DNA of 64,000 nt from UBA10649 sp965227045 (lineage in GTDB: Bacteria; Actinomycetota; Actinomycetes; S36-B12), in contig OZ245718.1 in assembly GCA_965227045.1 (NCBI GenBank), positions 186,001 to 250,000 of the forward strand, written 5' to 3'. The notes below the pieces were generated by a model. It ran no database searches. It was given only the letters and a program-made list of their open reading frames with translations, and was not told where the DNA came from. Positions 1 through 8,114 of the stretch are shown here, in pieces (within the stretch, counting starts at the first letter, position 1; every line of letters starts with the position of its first letter). A program made the translations under genes and the position numbers.

Positions 1-53
1 TCTCCTGACGCGATCGCGCGCCCGGCCCCGCGCCGCGCACGCCCGACAAAGCA

Positions 54-83
54 AATCGGCACCGCCCGAAGGCGATGCCGATT
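54..83 (-). terminator. Intrinsic terminator downstream of rpmB
   Basis: Read on the minus strand, a 13-bp stem (arms 71-83 and 54-66, one G-U pair) closes a C(TTCG)G tetraloop and is followed by a T-rich stretch (TTTGCTTTGT, 53-44). It lies 15 nt past the rpmB stop codon. Stem, stable tetraloop and T-rich tail fit a factor-independent terminator. Confidence 0.75.
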
Positions 84-98
84 CGACGTTCGATGCGC

Positions 99-287
99 TC
101 AGGCGCGGGCGACCTTGCCGGCCTTGAGGCAGGAGGCGCACACGTTCAGGCGCTTGGGGGTGCGACCGACGATGGCGCGCACGCGCTGGATGTTCGGGTT
201 CCAGCGGCGCGACGTGCGACGGTGCGAATGGGAAATGCTGTTTCCGAAGCTGGGGCCCTTGCCGCAGACGTCGCAGTTGGCAGCCAC
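99..287 (-). CDS. rpmB: 50S ribosomal protein L28
   Basis: This gene encodes large-subunit ribosomal protein L28, 62 residues, a normal length for bacteria. The N-terminus MAANCDVCGKGPSFGNSIS and the later SHRRTSRRWNPNIQ stretch are characteristic. Cysteines at CDVC near the N-terminus and CASC near the C-terminus suggest the zinc-binding form of L28. The start is the GTG at 287, preceded by GAGGAG at a good distance; an in-frame ATG farther upstream at 338 would add 17 residues foreign to the family. It diverges from the fakA-recG-rsmD-coaD operon, as in other actinomycetes, and is followed by a strong hairpin terminator. Confidence 0.95.
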   Translation of the reverse strand: MAANCDVCGKGPSFGNSISHSHRRTSRRWNPNIQRVRAIVGRTPKRLNVCASCLKAGKVARA

Positions 288-353
288 GGTGCACTCCTCG
301 TTGATGATGGGAATCAATGGTGCGGCGGGTGAAGTCACCGACCGCGAGCCACA

Positions 354-383
354 AGGGTAGCCGAGGGCGCATCAGAGTCCCAA
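354..383 (-). promoter_or_regulatory. Candidate rpmB promoter
   Basis: On the minus strand TTGGGA (383-378) and TACCCT (359-354) are separated by 18 nt and lie about 70 nt upstream of the rpmB start. They resemble sigma-70 type -35 and -10 boxes. This is a pattern match only. Confidence 0.3.
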
Positions 384-435
384 ATTGAGGGTACGGTCGG
401 ACGATTCGAGCGTGCTGAGCCGGTGAGGAGGACCG

Positions 436-2058
436 TTGGCCGTCGTCGTCTCCTCCGCCCTGGTGCGGGACTGGGCACAGCGCGCCCTGACCAGCCTCGG
501 CGAGGCTCGGGCGGAGATCGACGCCCTCAACGTGTTCCCTGTGCCCGACGGGGATACCGGTACGAACCTGTACCTGACGATGGAGTCCGCGCTCGAATCG
601 GTGGACGAATGCTGGCCATGCACGACCGGATCGGAGCCAACGGTGGGCGCCGCCGCTAAGGCTCTGTCGACGGGGGCGCTCATGGGCGCCCGAGGCAACT
701 CCGGGGTGATCTTGTCCCAATTGCTGCGCGGGACCGGGGAGGTGCTGTCCGGACTCCACGATGGTGCTCCACTGGACGGCGAGATGATCCGCGACCTCCT
801 GCGCCGGGGTGCAGACCTGAGCTACCAGGCGGTTGCTCGACCGGTCGAGGGAACGATCCTCACGGTGGCCAGGGCTGCCGCCGATTCTGCCGCCGCCAGC
901 GTCGAGGCCGGAGTACGCGACGCGGCCGGGGTCGTGGCCGCGGCAGCGCAGGGCGCCCAGGAGGCACTCGAGCGCACGCCGGAGATGCTCGAGTCCCTTC
1001 GGCTTGCCGGAGTGGTCGACGCCGGTGGACGTGGGCTGGTGGTGGTCCTCGACGCGCTTGCCGAGGTCGTGTCGGGCATCAGGCGTCCTGTTGCCCGCGT
1101 CCCGCACGCCGCAGCAACCACTCCGATGAGCCATGACCCGGCGGAGAGCTACGACGGTCCGGCCTACGAGGTGATGTTCCTGCTCGAGGCCGAGGATTCG
1201 GCAGTCTCGGTGCTCACGTCCGAGTTGGACGACCTTGGCGACAGCCTCGTCGTCGTCGGCGGCGATCGGCTGTGGAACGTCCACGTGCATGCCGACGACG
1301 CGGGCGCGGCCATCGAGGCAGCGATTCGCGCGGGTCGTCCGTACCGGATCCGGATCACGCACCTGGAGGTTGTCACCGCGCACGAGACGCCAGTCGAGAA
1401 TCGCGCGATCGTCGCGGTCACGCACGGCCCGGGCGTTGCCACCCTGCTGGAGGAGGCGGGCGTGACCATCGTCCCAGCCGTCGCGCGCCAGCGGCCGTCC
1501 ACCGCAGAACTCCTCGGCGCGATACGGCAGACGCACGCCACCGAGGTCGTGGTCCTGCCGAGCGACAAGGACACCCGCGCGGTCGCGGAAGCCGCGGCGG
1601 AGCAAGCGCGCAGTGAGGGCGTACGCGTGTTCGTGATCCCGACGCGGTCGATCGTGCAGACACTGGCGGCCGTGGCAGTCCACGATCCGTCGGCTCGGGC
1701 GGATGCCGACGTCGTCTCGATGACACGCGCCGCGGGAGCCACGCGGTATGCGGCGGTGACGATCGCGAGCCGGCAGGCACTGACCACGGTCGGCCCGTGC
1801 GAGGTCGGCGATGTACTCGGTCTGGTCGACGGCGACATCGTCATCGTCGGGCAGTCGGTGGCTGACGTCACACGCGAACTGCTCGTCGGAATGCTCGCCA
1901 TCGGTGGCGAGTTGGTCACCCTCGTGGCCGGTCTCGACGCGGACCGCGACCTCACCGACGAACTGCCCGAGTGGCTCGGCGAGCGCTACCCGCTGGTCGA
2001 CGTGACGGTGTACGACGGGGGCCAGCCCTTGTGGCCGATGATCATGGGCGTGGAGTGA
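436..2058 (+). CDS. fakA: DAK2-domain fatty acid kinase FakA/YloV family protein
   Basis: This 540-residue protein belongs to the YloV/FakA family. The N-terminal DhaL (DAK2) kinase domain is recognisable from NVFPVPDGDTGTNL near residue 32, which supplies the aspartates that hold Mg-ATP, followed by a GARGNSGVILSQLLRG segment. The rest of the chain matches the middle and DegV-like C-terminal parts of FakA. In Firmicutes FakA phosphorylates fatty acids presented by a separate FakB (DegV) protein; no fakB lies nearby, so the activity is inferred. The TTG start at 436 follows GGTGAGGAGGA. Its GTGA overlap with recG indicates co-transcription, a pairing common in actinomycetes. Confidence 0.85.
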   Translation: MAVVVSSALVRDWAQRALTSLGEARAEIDALNVFPVPDGDTGTNLYLTMESALESVDECWPCTTGSEPTVGAAAKALSTGALMGARGNSGVILSQLLRGTGEVLSGLHDGAPLDGEMIRDLLRRGADLSYQAVARPVEGTILTVARAAADSAAASVEAGVRDAAGVVAAAAQGAQEALERTPEMLESLRLAGVVDAGGRGLVVVLDALAEVVSGIRRPVARVPHAAATTPMSHDPAESYDGPAYEVMFLLEAEDSAVSVLTSELDDLGDSLVVVGGDRLWNVHVHADDAGAAIEAAIRAGRPYRIRITHLEVVTAHETPVENRAIVAVTHGPGVATLLEEAGVTIVPAVARQRPSTAELLGAIRQTHATEVVVLPSDKDTRAVAEAAAEQARSEGVRVFVIPTRSIVQTLAAVAVHDPSARADADVVSMTRAAGATRYAAVTIASRQALTTVGPCEVGDVLGLVDGDIVIVGQSVADVTRELLVGMLAIGGELVTLVAGLDADRDLTDELPEWLGERYPLVDVTVYDGGQPLWPMIMGVE

Positions 2059-4259
2059 GCACGTCTTTCCTCCGTACGCCCCTTGCGTCGTTGCTCGGAG
2101 GACGCACGGCGACAGCGCTGTCCAAGGGACTCGGACTGGTCACCGCCGAGGACCTGCTGCGGCACTATCCCCGCCGTTACGCCGAGCGCGGGGAGCTGAC
2201 CGACCTCACGACCCTTGTCGAGGGCGAGCGCATCACCGTCCTCGCCGAGATCAGCGAGGTCACGGTAAGACCGATGCGCAACAGGCGCGGCACGATCCTG
2301 GAGGCGCTGATCTCCGACGGTCGCAGTTCCATGTCGGTCACCTTCTTCAACCAGAAGTGGAGGGAACGTGAGTTTCGGGCCGGCCGTCGCGGCCTGTTTG
2401 CCGGTCAGGTGTCGAGCTTTCGCGGCAAACGTCAACTCGCTCACCCCGAGTGCATCCTGTTCCCCGATGGCGTGCTCGACGATGCCGAGGCCGTCGCGGC
2501 CTTCGCAGGCGCACTGATCCCGATCTACCCAGCGACCGGTTCGGTGACCACGTGGCAGATCCAGTCCTCGATCGGCATCGTCCTGGACCAGATGGGCGAC
2601 CTGCCGGACCCGATACCCGACGAGATCCTCGCCACTCGAGCCCTGTGCTCGCTGACCGAGGCGCTGCGGTTCAGGCATCAGCCCGCCACTCGCGAGGAGA
2701 TCGCGGCCGCCGACGAGCGGCTGGTGTTCGAGGAGGCGTTCACGCTCCAGACCGTCCTCGCGCTGCGCCGCGCGGAAGTCCGCATGCTTCCTGCCACGCG
2801 TCGCGCGCCCACCACGAGTCCGCTGCTCAGCGCCTTCGATGCTCAGCTGCCCTTCGAGCTCACCAGCGGCCAGCAGGATGTCGGTGAGCAGATCGAGGGA
2901 GACCTTGCCCGTGACTACCCGATGCATCGACTGCTGCAGGGAGACGTCGGCAGCGGCAAGACGGTCGTCGCCCTCCGCGCGATGCTGAGGGTGGTGGACG
3001 CTGGTGGGCAGGCTGCGCTGCTCGCTCCGACGGAGGTCCTCGCGGTGCAGCATGCCCGGTCGATGCGCCAACTGCTCGGACCGCTGGCTACACGCGGCCA
3101 GTTGGGCGGATCCGATCTCGGCACCCGCGTGGCGCTGCTGACCGGCTCGCAGAAGACGGCCGAACGGCGCAGTTCCCTGCTCGACATCGTCACGGGCGAG
3201 GCGGGCATCGTCGTCGGGACGCACGCCCTCATTCAGGAGAAGGTCGACTTCCATGACCTAGCCCTCGTCGTCGTCGACGAGCAGCACCGCTTCGGTGTCG
3301 AGCAGCGCGCCGCGCTCTCCGCAAAGTCACGCGACGGCTCGCGGCCGCACGTACTCGTGATGACGGCCACGCCTATTCCGCGCACCGTCGCTATGACCGC
3401 GTTCGGCGACGTCGACGTGTCGACGCTCACCGAGCTGCCGGCTGGCCGCGGCGACGTGTCGACCTTCGTGGTCGCGGCTCGCGACAACCCCCAGCACGGG
3501 TCTCGGGTCTGGAGTCGCGTCCGCGAGGAGGTGGCCAAGGGTCATCGGGTGTTCGTGGTGTGCCCGCGGATCGGTGACGAGACGTCGGGCGACGAGGTGG
3601 TGCGCGGCGAGGACGAGGCTGATGTGGCCTCCATGACCGGCGTCGTTCCGCTGGCCGCGAGTCTGAGCGAGAACGAGCTGGCGGGTCTTCGCGTCGGCAT
3701 CATGCACGGGCGCCTCTCGGCGGAGGAGAAGGACGACGCGATGCGCCGCTTCTCCGGTCCCGAATCCGCGAGCACCATCGATGTGCTTGTCGCGACGACG
3801 GTCATTGAAGTCGGTGTCGACGTGCGCCGCGCAACCACGATGGTGGTGGCCGACGCGGACCGTTTCGGCATCTCGCAGCTGCATCAGCTGCGAGGGCGGA
3901 TCGGGCGAGGGGACCTGCCGGGACTGTGCCTGCTGCTGACCGAATCTGAGGCCGGATCGCCGGCACGACGGCGGCTCGATGCGGTCGCTTCGACGACCGA
4001 CGGGTTCGCGCTCTCGGCAGAGGACCTTCGGTTGCGGCGCGAGGGAAACGTGCTCGGCAGCGCGCAATCGGGTCGCGACAGTTCGCTGCGGCTGCTTCAG
4101 GTCACCAACCCCGAGCACGCCGGGATCATCGCCGAGGCACGCGGGCTGGCCCAGGCCGTGGTGGAGTCCGACCAGACGCTGTCCGGCTATCCGGCACTCG
4201 CCGACGCCGTGGCCGTCCTGCGTGAGCACGAGCAGGCGCAGTTCCTGGAGAAGGCGTGA
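2055..4259 (+). CDS. recG: ATP-dependent DNA helicase RecG
   Basis: RecG is a superfamily 2 helicase that remodels stalled replication forks and branches Holliday junctions. The 734-residue product has an N-terminal OB-fold wedge region, Walker A GDVGSGKT near residue 298, the helicase II box DEQHRFG, the TATPIPRT box, and the C-terminal QLRGRIGRG motif. The length fits actinobacterial RecG. The GTG at 2055 overlaps the fakA stop (GTGA), while upstream in-frame starts would overlap fakA by more than 80 nt. It overlaps rsmD by four bases at its end, so the genes form a translationally coupled operon. Confidence 0.96.
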   Translation: MSTSFLRTPLASLLGGRTATALSKGLGLVTAEDLLRHYPRRYAERGELTDLTTLVEGERITVLAEISEVTVRPMRNRRGTILEALISDGRSSMSVTFFNQKWREREFRAGRRGLFAGQVSSFRGKRQLAHPECILFPDGVLDDAEAVAAFAGALIPIYPATGSVTTWQIQSSIGIVLDQMGDLPDPIPDEILATRALCSLTEALRFRHQPATREEIAAADERLVFEEAFTLQTVLALRRAEVRMLPATRRAPTTSPLLSAFDAQLPFELTSGQQDVGEQIEGDLARDYPMHRLLQGDVGSGKTVVALRAMLRVVDAGGQAALLAPTEVLAVQHARSMRQLLGPLATRGQLGGSDLGTRVALLTGSQKTAERRSSLLDIVTGEAGIVVGTHALIQEKVDFHDLALVVVDEQHRFGVEQRAALSAKSRDGSRPHVLVMTATPIPRTVAMTAFGDVDVSTLTELPAGRGDVSTFVVAARDNPQHGSRVWSRVREEVAKGHRVFVVCPRIGDETSGDEVVRGEDEADVASMTGVVPLAASLSENELAGLRVGIMHGRLSAEEKDDAMRRFSGPESASTIDVLVATTVIEVGVDVRRATTMVVADADRFGISQLHQLRGRIGRGDLPGLCLLLTESEAGSPARRRLDAVASTTDGFALSAEDLRLRREGNVLGSAQSGRDSSLRLLQVTNPEHAGIIAEARGLAQAVVESDQTLSGYPALADAVAVLREHEQAQFLEKA

Positions 4260-4858
4260 CCCGCATCATCGCCGGCACCGCGCGCGGCCGACGGCTGGCT
4301 GTTCCCGCCACTGGCACGCGTCCGACGACCGATCGGGTCCGCGAGGCGCTGTTCTCCGCGCTGGACAGCGAACTTGCGGCGAGTGGCCGCACCTGGCCCG
4401 AGATTCGGGTCCTCGACCTGTTCGCCGGGACGGGCGCCCTGGGACTGGAGTCGCTGAGCCGAGGCGCCGCGAGCGCCATCCTCGTGGAGAAGTCGCGCAC
4501 TGCTGCGAGCGTCCTTGCCGCCAATGTCGCTGCCGTCGGCGCGGATGGCGCACAGGTGGTCGTCAGGGATGCATGGCAGGTCGCGAGCCTGCCCGTCGTC
4601 GATGGCGGTGTCGACCTGTGCTTCGTCGACCCACCGTACGAGTGGCCGGCCGACGATGTCCGCGACCTGCTGACCGGCCTGGTCGACGCGGGGTGGCTGG
4701 CAGAAGGTGCCCTCGTCGTCGTCGAGCGCGACGCGAAGGAGCGCAAGATCCCGATTCCCGCGTCGTGGCCCGAGCCACGACGGCGCCCCTATGGCGATAC
4801 GGTCCTTTGGTACGGTCAGGCGACGCTGGCCGCCGACGGCACGGAGGACTTTTCATGA
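4256..4858 (+). CDS. rsmD: 16S rRNA (guanine966-N2)-methyltransferase RsmD
   Basis: RsmD methylates G966 of 16S rRNA using S-adenosylmethionine. The 200-residue protein opens with the family signature MTRIIAGTARGRRL, followed by RPTTDRVREALFSAL, the SAM-binding motif LDLFAGTGALGLE near residue 55, and the catalytic FVDPPYEWP near residue 122. It sits between recG and coaD, the usual rsmD-coaD pairing. The GTG start overlaps the recG stop by four bases and its own stop overlaps the coaD ATG, both indicating coupling. Confidence 0.95.
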   Translation: MTRIIAGTARGRRLAVPATGTRPTTDRVREALFSALDSELAASGRTWPEIRVLDLFAGTGALGLESLSRGAASAILVEKSRTAASVLAANVAAVGADGAQVVVRDAWQVASLPVVDGGVDLCFVDPPYEWPADDVRDLLTGLVDAGWLAEGALVVVERDAKERKIPIPASWPEPRRRPYGDTVLWYGQATLAADGTEDFS

Positions 4859-5349
4859 GGACTGCGGTCTGTCCCGGCTCCTTCGATCCGTGCACGAACG
4901 GGCACGTCGACGTCTTCGCGCGAGCCGCAGAACTCGCCGACGAGGTGGTCGTCGCGGTGCTCATCAACCAGACGAAGTCGAGCCTGTTCACGGTGGACGA
5001 GCGGATCGACCTGCTTCGCGAAGTCGTCGCGCCGTTCCCGAACGTGCGGGTCGATTCCTTCCACGGACTGCTCGTCGACTACTGCCGGGCGCACTCCATC
5101 AAGGCCATCGTCAAGGGACTGCGGGCGGTCAGCGACTTCGACTACGAACTGCAGATGGCGCAGATGAACTACCGCCTGGCGAACGTCGAGACCCTCTTCA
5201 TCTCGACCAACCCGCTCTACAGTTTCCTGTCGTCGAGCCTGGTCAAGGAGATCGCCAAGTACGGGGGAGATGTGACCGGACTGGTTCCTGAGGCCGTGTT
5301 GGTCCGGCTCCAGGAGAAACTGTCCGACACAATGGGAGCGCAGAAGTAG
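4855..5349 (+). CDS. coaD: Phosphopantetheine adenylyltransferase
   Basis: CoaD transfers AMP from ATP to 4'-phosphopantetheine, the penultimate step of CoA synthesis. The protein is 164 residues long. It carries the nucleotidyltransferase signature GSFDPCTNGHVDV (residues 8-20, with the T/HxGH-type motif) and the C-terminal FLSSSLVKEI segment that binds ATP phosphates. The ATG at 4855 overlaps the rsmD stop codon (ATGA), which fixes the start despite a longer open frame upstream. It is the last gene of the overlapping fakA-recG-rsmD-coaD chain; the next gene begins 36 nt later with its own ribosome-binding site. Confidence 0.96.
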   Translation: MRTAVCPGSFDPCTNGHVDVFARAAELADEVVVAVLINQTKSSLFTVDERIDLLREVVAPFPNVRVDSFHGLLVDYCRAHSIKAIVKGLRAVSDFDYELQMAQMNYRLANVETLFISTNPLYSFLSSSLVKEIAKYGGDVTGLVPEAVLVRLQEKLSDTMGAQK

Positions 5350-5385
5350 CCGCCCCTTCGGCTATCGCGGACCAAGGAGCATCTC

Positions 5386-5919
5386 GTGGACGTTCAGGAA
5401 CGACTCGACGAACTAGCAGTCCTCGTTGAGGACGCGAAGTCCATGCCGCTGTCCGCATCGTGCCTGGTCAATCGCTCACAGGTGCTCGACCTGATCGACG
5501 AGATCCGCCAACTGCTGCCCGAGTCCGTCCACCGTGCCGACGAACTGCTCGCCGACCGCGAGGCGGTCGTCCAGGACGGACGCCGCGAGGCCGACCGCAT
5601 CCTTGAGCGCGCACGGGCCGAGTCCGACCGCCTGGTATCCGAGCACGAGGTCTATCTCGCTGCGGTCGACGAGGCCAACGCCGTCACGGGCCATGCCGCG
5701 CAGGAGACGGCGCTCATGCGCAAGGAGACTGACGACTACATCGATGCCAAGCTGGCGACCTTCGAGATCACGCTGCAGAAGACCTTGCAGACCGTCGATC
5801 GCGGACGCGAGCGCCTGCGCAGCCAGATGTACCAGGAGCTCGCCCCGGTGACCGACCAGCCCTATGACGATGCCGACACGGGCTTCATCGACATGAACAG
5901 GCCCGACGACCGCCGATAG
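5386..5919 (+). CDS. sepIVA: DivIVA-like coiled-coil protein, SepIVA-type
   Basis: This is a 177-residue, highly charged protein, mostly predicted helix and coiled coil (long Glu/Arg/Ala-rich stretch, residues 45-150), with an N-terminal DVQERLDELAVLVEDAKSMP segment. Such proteins are often labelled DivIVA-domain or ATP-synthase-b-like. Position next to the DUF177-rpmF-plsX-rnc run matches mycobacterial SepIVA (Rv2927c), a septation and cell-envelope factor; that assignment rests on synteny and general shape. The GTG start is preceded by AAGGAG. The C-terminus is acidic and probably disordered. A structural role at division sites is an inference. Confidence 0.65.
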   Translation: MDVQERLDELAVLVEDAKSMPLSASCLVNRSQVLDLIDEIRQLLPESVHRADELLADREAVVQDGRREADRILERARAESDRLVSEHEVYLAAVDEANAVTGHAAQETALMRKETDDYIDAKLATFEITLQKTLQTVDRGRERLRSQMYQELAPVTDQPYDDADTGFIDMNRPDDRR

Positions 5920-5960
5920 CCATCCGGCCGGGGGATTTCCCGCTTTCGCGGACCCTCCGG

Positions 5961-5997
5961 TAACCTTTCCGCGAGGCCTCTAGCGAGGCCACGGTTA
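5961..5997 (+). promoter_or_regulatory. Nested hairpin in the leader of the DUF177-rpmF genes
   Basis: TAACC (5961-5965) can pair with GGTTA (5993-5997), enclosing a second stem GGCCTC (5975-5980) / GAGGCC (5985-5990) with a TAGC loop. It lies 26 nt upstream of the DUF177 start. There is no T-tract. It could be a leader structure or a weak terminator after the SepIVA-like gene. Confidence 0.3.
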
Positions 5998-6022
5998 GCC
6001 GTGCCGAAAGTGGAGGGTCCCA

Positions 6023-6589
6023 GTGACCGGCCTCGACCCGCGACATCCGCTCGTTCTTGACGTGCGGGATCTGCCGCGCACCCCGGGGTCGATGGTCACC
6101 GTGACCGTCGACGTTCCGGCCCCGGCTGACCTTGGCGTCGCGATGGCTCGGGTGCCCGAGGGTTCGCCAGTCGATCTGGATCTGCGACTGGAGTCCGTTC
6201 TCGAGGGTGTCCTGGTGTCCGGATCGGCGGACCTCGAGGTGACCGCGGAATGCTCGCGCTGCCTCGAGCCGTTCGAATGGCAGCAGGAGATCGACCTCAC
6301 CGAGTTGTTCCGCTATCCCACGACCAACGCCCGCGGCGTGGTCGTGGAGGACGAGGATGAGGCCTTCGATCCGCTTCCGGTAGTCAAGGACGACACCGTC
6401 GACCTTGAGCCGGTGCTGCGGGACGCAGTGGTGCTCGACCTGCCACTCGCCCCGTTGTGCAGCGAGGACTGCCTGGGGTTGTGCTCCGTGTGTGGAGTGC
6501 GACTCGAGGACAACCCGCAGCACGCGCACGAACAGACCGACCCGCGGTGGGCGGCCCTCGCGGCCCTCACCGAGCCCGACGTTCGCTAG
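6023..6589 (+). CDS. yceD: DUF177 (YceD) family protein, rRNA accumulation factor
   Basis: The 188-residue protein belongs to the YceD/DUF177 family. It has the ECSRCLEPFEW motif near residue 74 and a second cysteine cluster (CSEDCLGLCSVCG, about 148-160) typical of actinobacterial members, which probably binds zinc. YceD homologues are required for normal 23S rRNA accumulation in plants and some bacteria; the exact role is unclear. The gene is almost always directly upstream of rpmF, as here. The GTG start follows a GGAGGG ribosome-binding site six bases away. Confidence 0.88.
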   Translation: MTGLDPRHPLVLDVRDLPRTPGSMVTVTVDVPAPADLGVAMARVPEGSPVDLDLRLESVLEGVLVSGSADLEVTAECSRCLEPFEWQQEIDLTELFRYPTTNARGVVVEDEDEAFDPLPVVKDDTVDLEPVLRDAVVLDLPLAPLCSEDCLGLCSVCGVRLEDNPQHAHEQTDPRWAALAALTEPDVR

Positions 6590-6643
6590 GCACCACCGCA
6601 CAACTGCTGTAACCGAGAGCCAGAACCGACCAAAGGAAGCACC

Positions 6644-6817
6644 GTGCCAGTTCCCAAGCGGAAGATGTCCCGCTCCAACACCCGTCATCGCCGCGCGCAG
6701 TGGAAGACCACGTTGCCGAACCTCGTCACCTGCGTGCGATGCAAGGAGAAGCGCCTGGCGCACACTGCGTGCCCCACGTGCGGCACCTACGCCAAGCGTC
6801 GCGTTCTTGACGTCTGA
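6644..6817 (+). CDS. rpmF: 50S ribosomal protein L32
   Basis: This 57-residue gene encodes L32. The start MPVPKRKMSRSNTRHRRAQW is diagnostic, and two CxxC pairs (C30/C33 and C43/C46) make it the zinc-binding form. The GTG at 6644 follows AAAGGAAG. It lies 54 nt after the DUF177 gene and 38 nt before plsX, so the three are probably one transcript. The pattern DUF177-rpmF-plsX is conserved across bacteria and links ribosome and phospholipid synthesis. Confidence 0.97.
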   Translation: MPVPKRKMSRSNTRHRRAQWKTTLPNLVTCVRCKEKRLAHTACPTCGTYAKRRVLDV

Positions 6818-6855
6818 GGCGTCAGTTCGCCTCAGGAATCTGGACGGCTGACACC

Positions 6856-7845
6856 TTGGCAACCGTCGCCCTAGACCTCCTCGGCGGCGATGGTGCGCCA
6901 GGAGTCGTTGCCGACGCCATCGCCAGGCTGTGCGATCCGGCCGACGCCGAGGCCGTCGACCTCATCGTCGTCGGGCCCGCCCAGGTTGCTCGTGACCTGC
7001 TCACCGAACGCGGCGTCAACCTCGACTCCGTGCGCATTGTCGACGCCGGCCGCGGCGCGTCGATGTCGGGCAATCCGCTGTCCATCCTTCGGGCTCACGA
7101 CGATGTCACCGTGACGGTCGCCGTCGGCCTGGTCAATGCCGGACTGGCCGATGCCTGGGTCTCGGTGGGTCACACCGGCGCGGCCGTAGCCGCCGCGGTC
7201 CTGGGGCTTGGCCGACTGCGGGGCATGTCCCGCCCGGCCCTCGCGGTCGTGCTGCCCTCCCTCGCCGGACCTGTGGTCCTCGTCGACGCGGGGGCTGCGC
7301 CCGACGCCACCCCCGACGTGCTTCGCCAGTTCGCGCTGGCCGGGTGGGCATACGCGAAGTCGCTCGGCGTCGACGATCCGGGCATCGGGCTGATCAGCAT
7401 CGGCAGCGAGGACGGCAAGGGCGATCGCATGCGCAAGTCCACGCATGACCTGCTCTCGGAATCACTTCCCAAGCTCGGCCTGCGCTATGTCGGCGCGGTC
7501 GAGGGACACGACGTTGCTCTCGGGACGACCGCCCAGGTCTTCGTCACGGACGGCTTCACCGGCAACGTCCTCCTCAAGGGCATCGAAGGCGCAGTTCTGT
7601 GGTCGGCCCATCGCATGGGCGAGGCCTACGGCGATCCCGAGCCCGCCAGGCGGGTCATCCGCGAGTCCGTCACCGGCGACTTCGCCGGCGGGATGCTGCT
7701 CGGCGTCAACGGGGTGACGGTCGTCGGCCACGGCGCCGGCACGGCCGAGGAGATCTGCGCATGCGTCCGCCTCGCGGACCGAGCGGTTCGAACCAGCCTG
7801 GTCGACTCGACCCAGCGCGCGCTGTCGTCCTTGACGGCGCGATGA
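6856..7845 (+). CDS. plsX: Phosphate acyltransferase PlsX
   Basis: PlsX converts acyl-ACP to acyl-phosphate, the donor for the PlsY glycerol-3-phosphate acyltransferase. The 329-residue protein has the N-terminal VALDLLGGDGAP motif, the VSVGHTGAAVAAAVL segment, and the C-terminal LLGVNGVTVVGHG signature. It starts at TTG 6856. The stop overlaps the ATG of the next gene, a carrier-protein-like gene, and rnc follows; plsX-acpP-rnc is the classic arrangement. No fabH, fabD or fabG intervenes, so the bulk fatty acid genes must be elsewhere. Confidence 0.92.
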   Translation: MATVALDLLGGDGAPGVVADAIARLCDPADAEAVDLIVVGPAQVARDLLTERGVNLDSVRIVDAGRGASMSGNPLSILRAHDDVTVTVAVGLVNAGLADAWVSVGHTGAAVAAAVLGLGRLRGMSRPALAVVLPSLAGPVVLVDAGAAPDATPDVLRQFALAGWAYAKSLGVDDPGIGLISIGSEDGKGDRMRKSTHDLLSESLPKLGLRYVGAVEGHDVALGTTAQVFVTDGFTGNVLLKGIEGAVLWSAHRMGEAYGDPEPARRVIRESVTGDFAGGMLLGVNGVTVVGHGAGTAEEICACVRLADRAVRTSLVDSTQRALSSLTAR

Positions 7846-8114
7846 GCGCCGACCGAAGCGTGGCCGCGGCACTGGCCGAGCGCGGGCTCGCCGCCGTCGT
7901 CGGCGAGGACATCGTCGCCACGCTGCGCGAGGACTCGCCGCTTGAGGGCATCGGGCTGACCGACGCAGATCTCGTGTGCGTCAGCGACGCGATCGCTTCG
8001 GCTGCCGCCACACGAGGCCAGGACTGCGTCCTGACGGACGGCGACGTCGTGGGGCTGGTGACTGTCGCAGACCTGGTCACGGCTATTGCGGCGCGGGCGC
8101 AGGCATCCACGTGA
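7842..8114 (+). CDS. Acyl-carrier-protein-like protein lacking the phosphopantetheine serine
   Basis: The 90-residue product is acidic, helical and ACP-sized, and occupies the acpP slot between plsX and rnc, overlapping both neighbours by four bases. The helix II entry that in ACP reads G-x-D-S-L-D is GLTDADLVCV here, so the serine that carries 4'-phosphopantetheine is replaced (aspartate aligns best). The N-terminal VAAALAERGLAAVVGED and C-terminal helix fit the fold loosely. It cannot be a normal carrier; it may be a regulator or structural partner of PlsX, or unrelated. The homology call rests on position, size and weak motif similarity. Confidence 0.55.
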   Translation: MSADRSVAAALAERGLAAVVGEDIVATLREDSPLEGIGLTDADLVCVSDAIASAAATRGQDCVLTDGDVVGLVTVADLVTAIAARAQAST

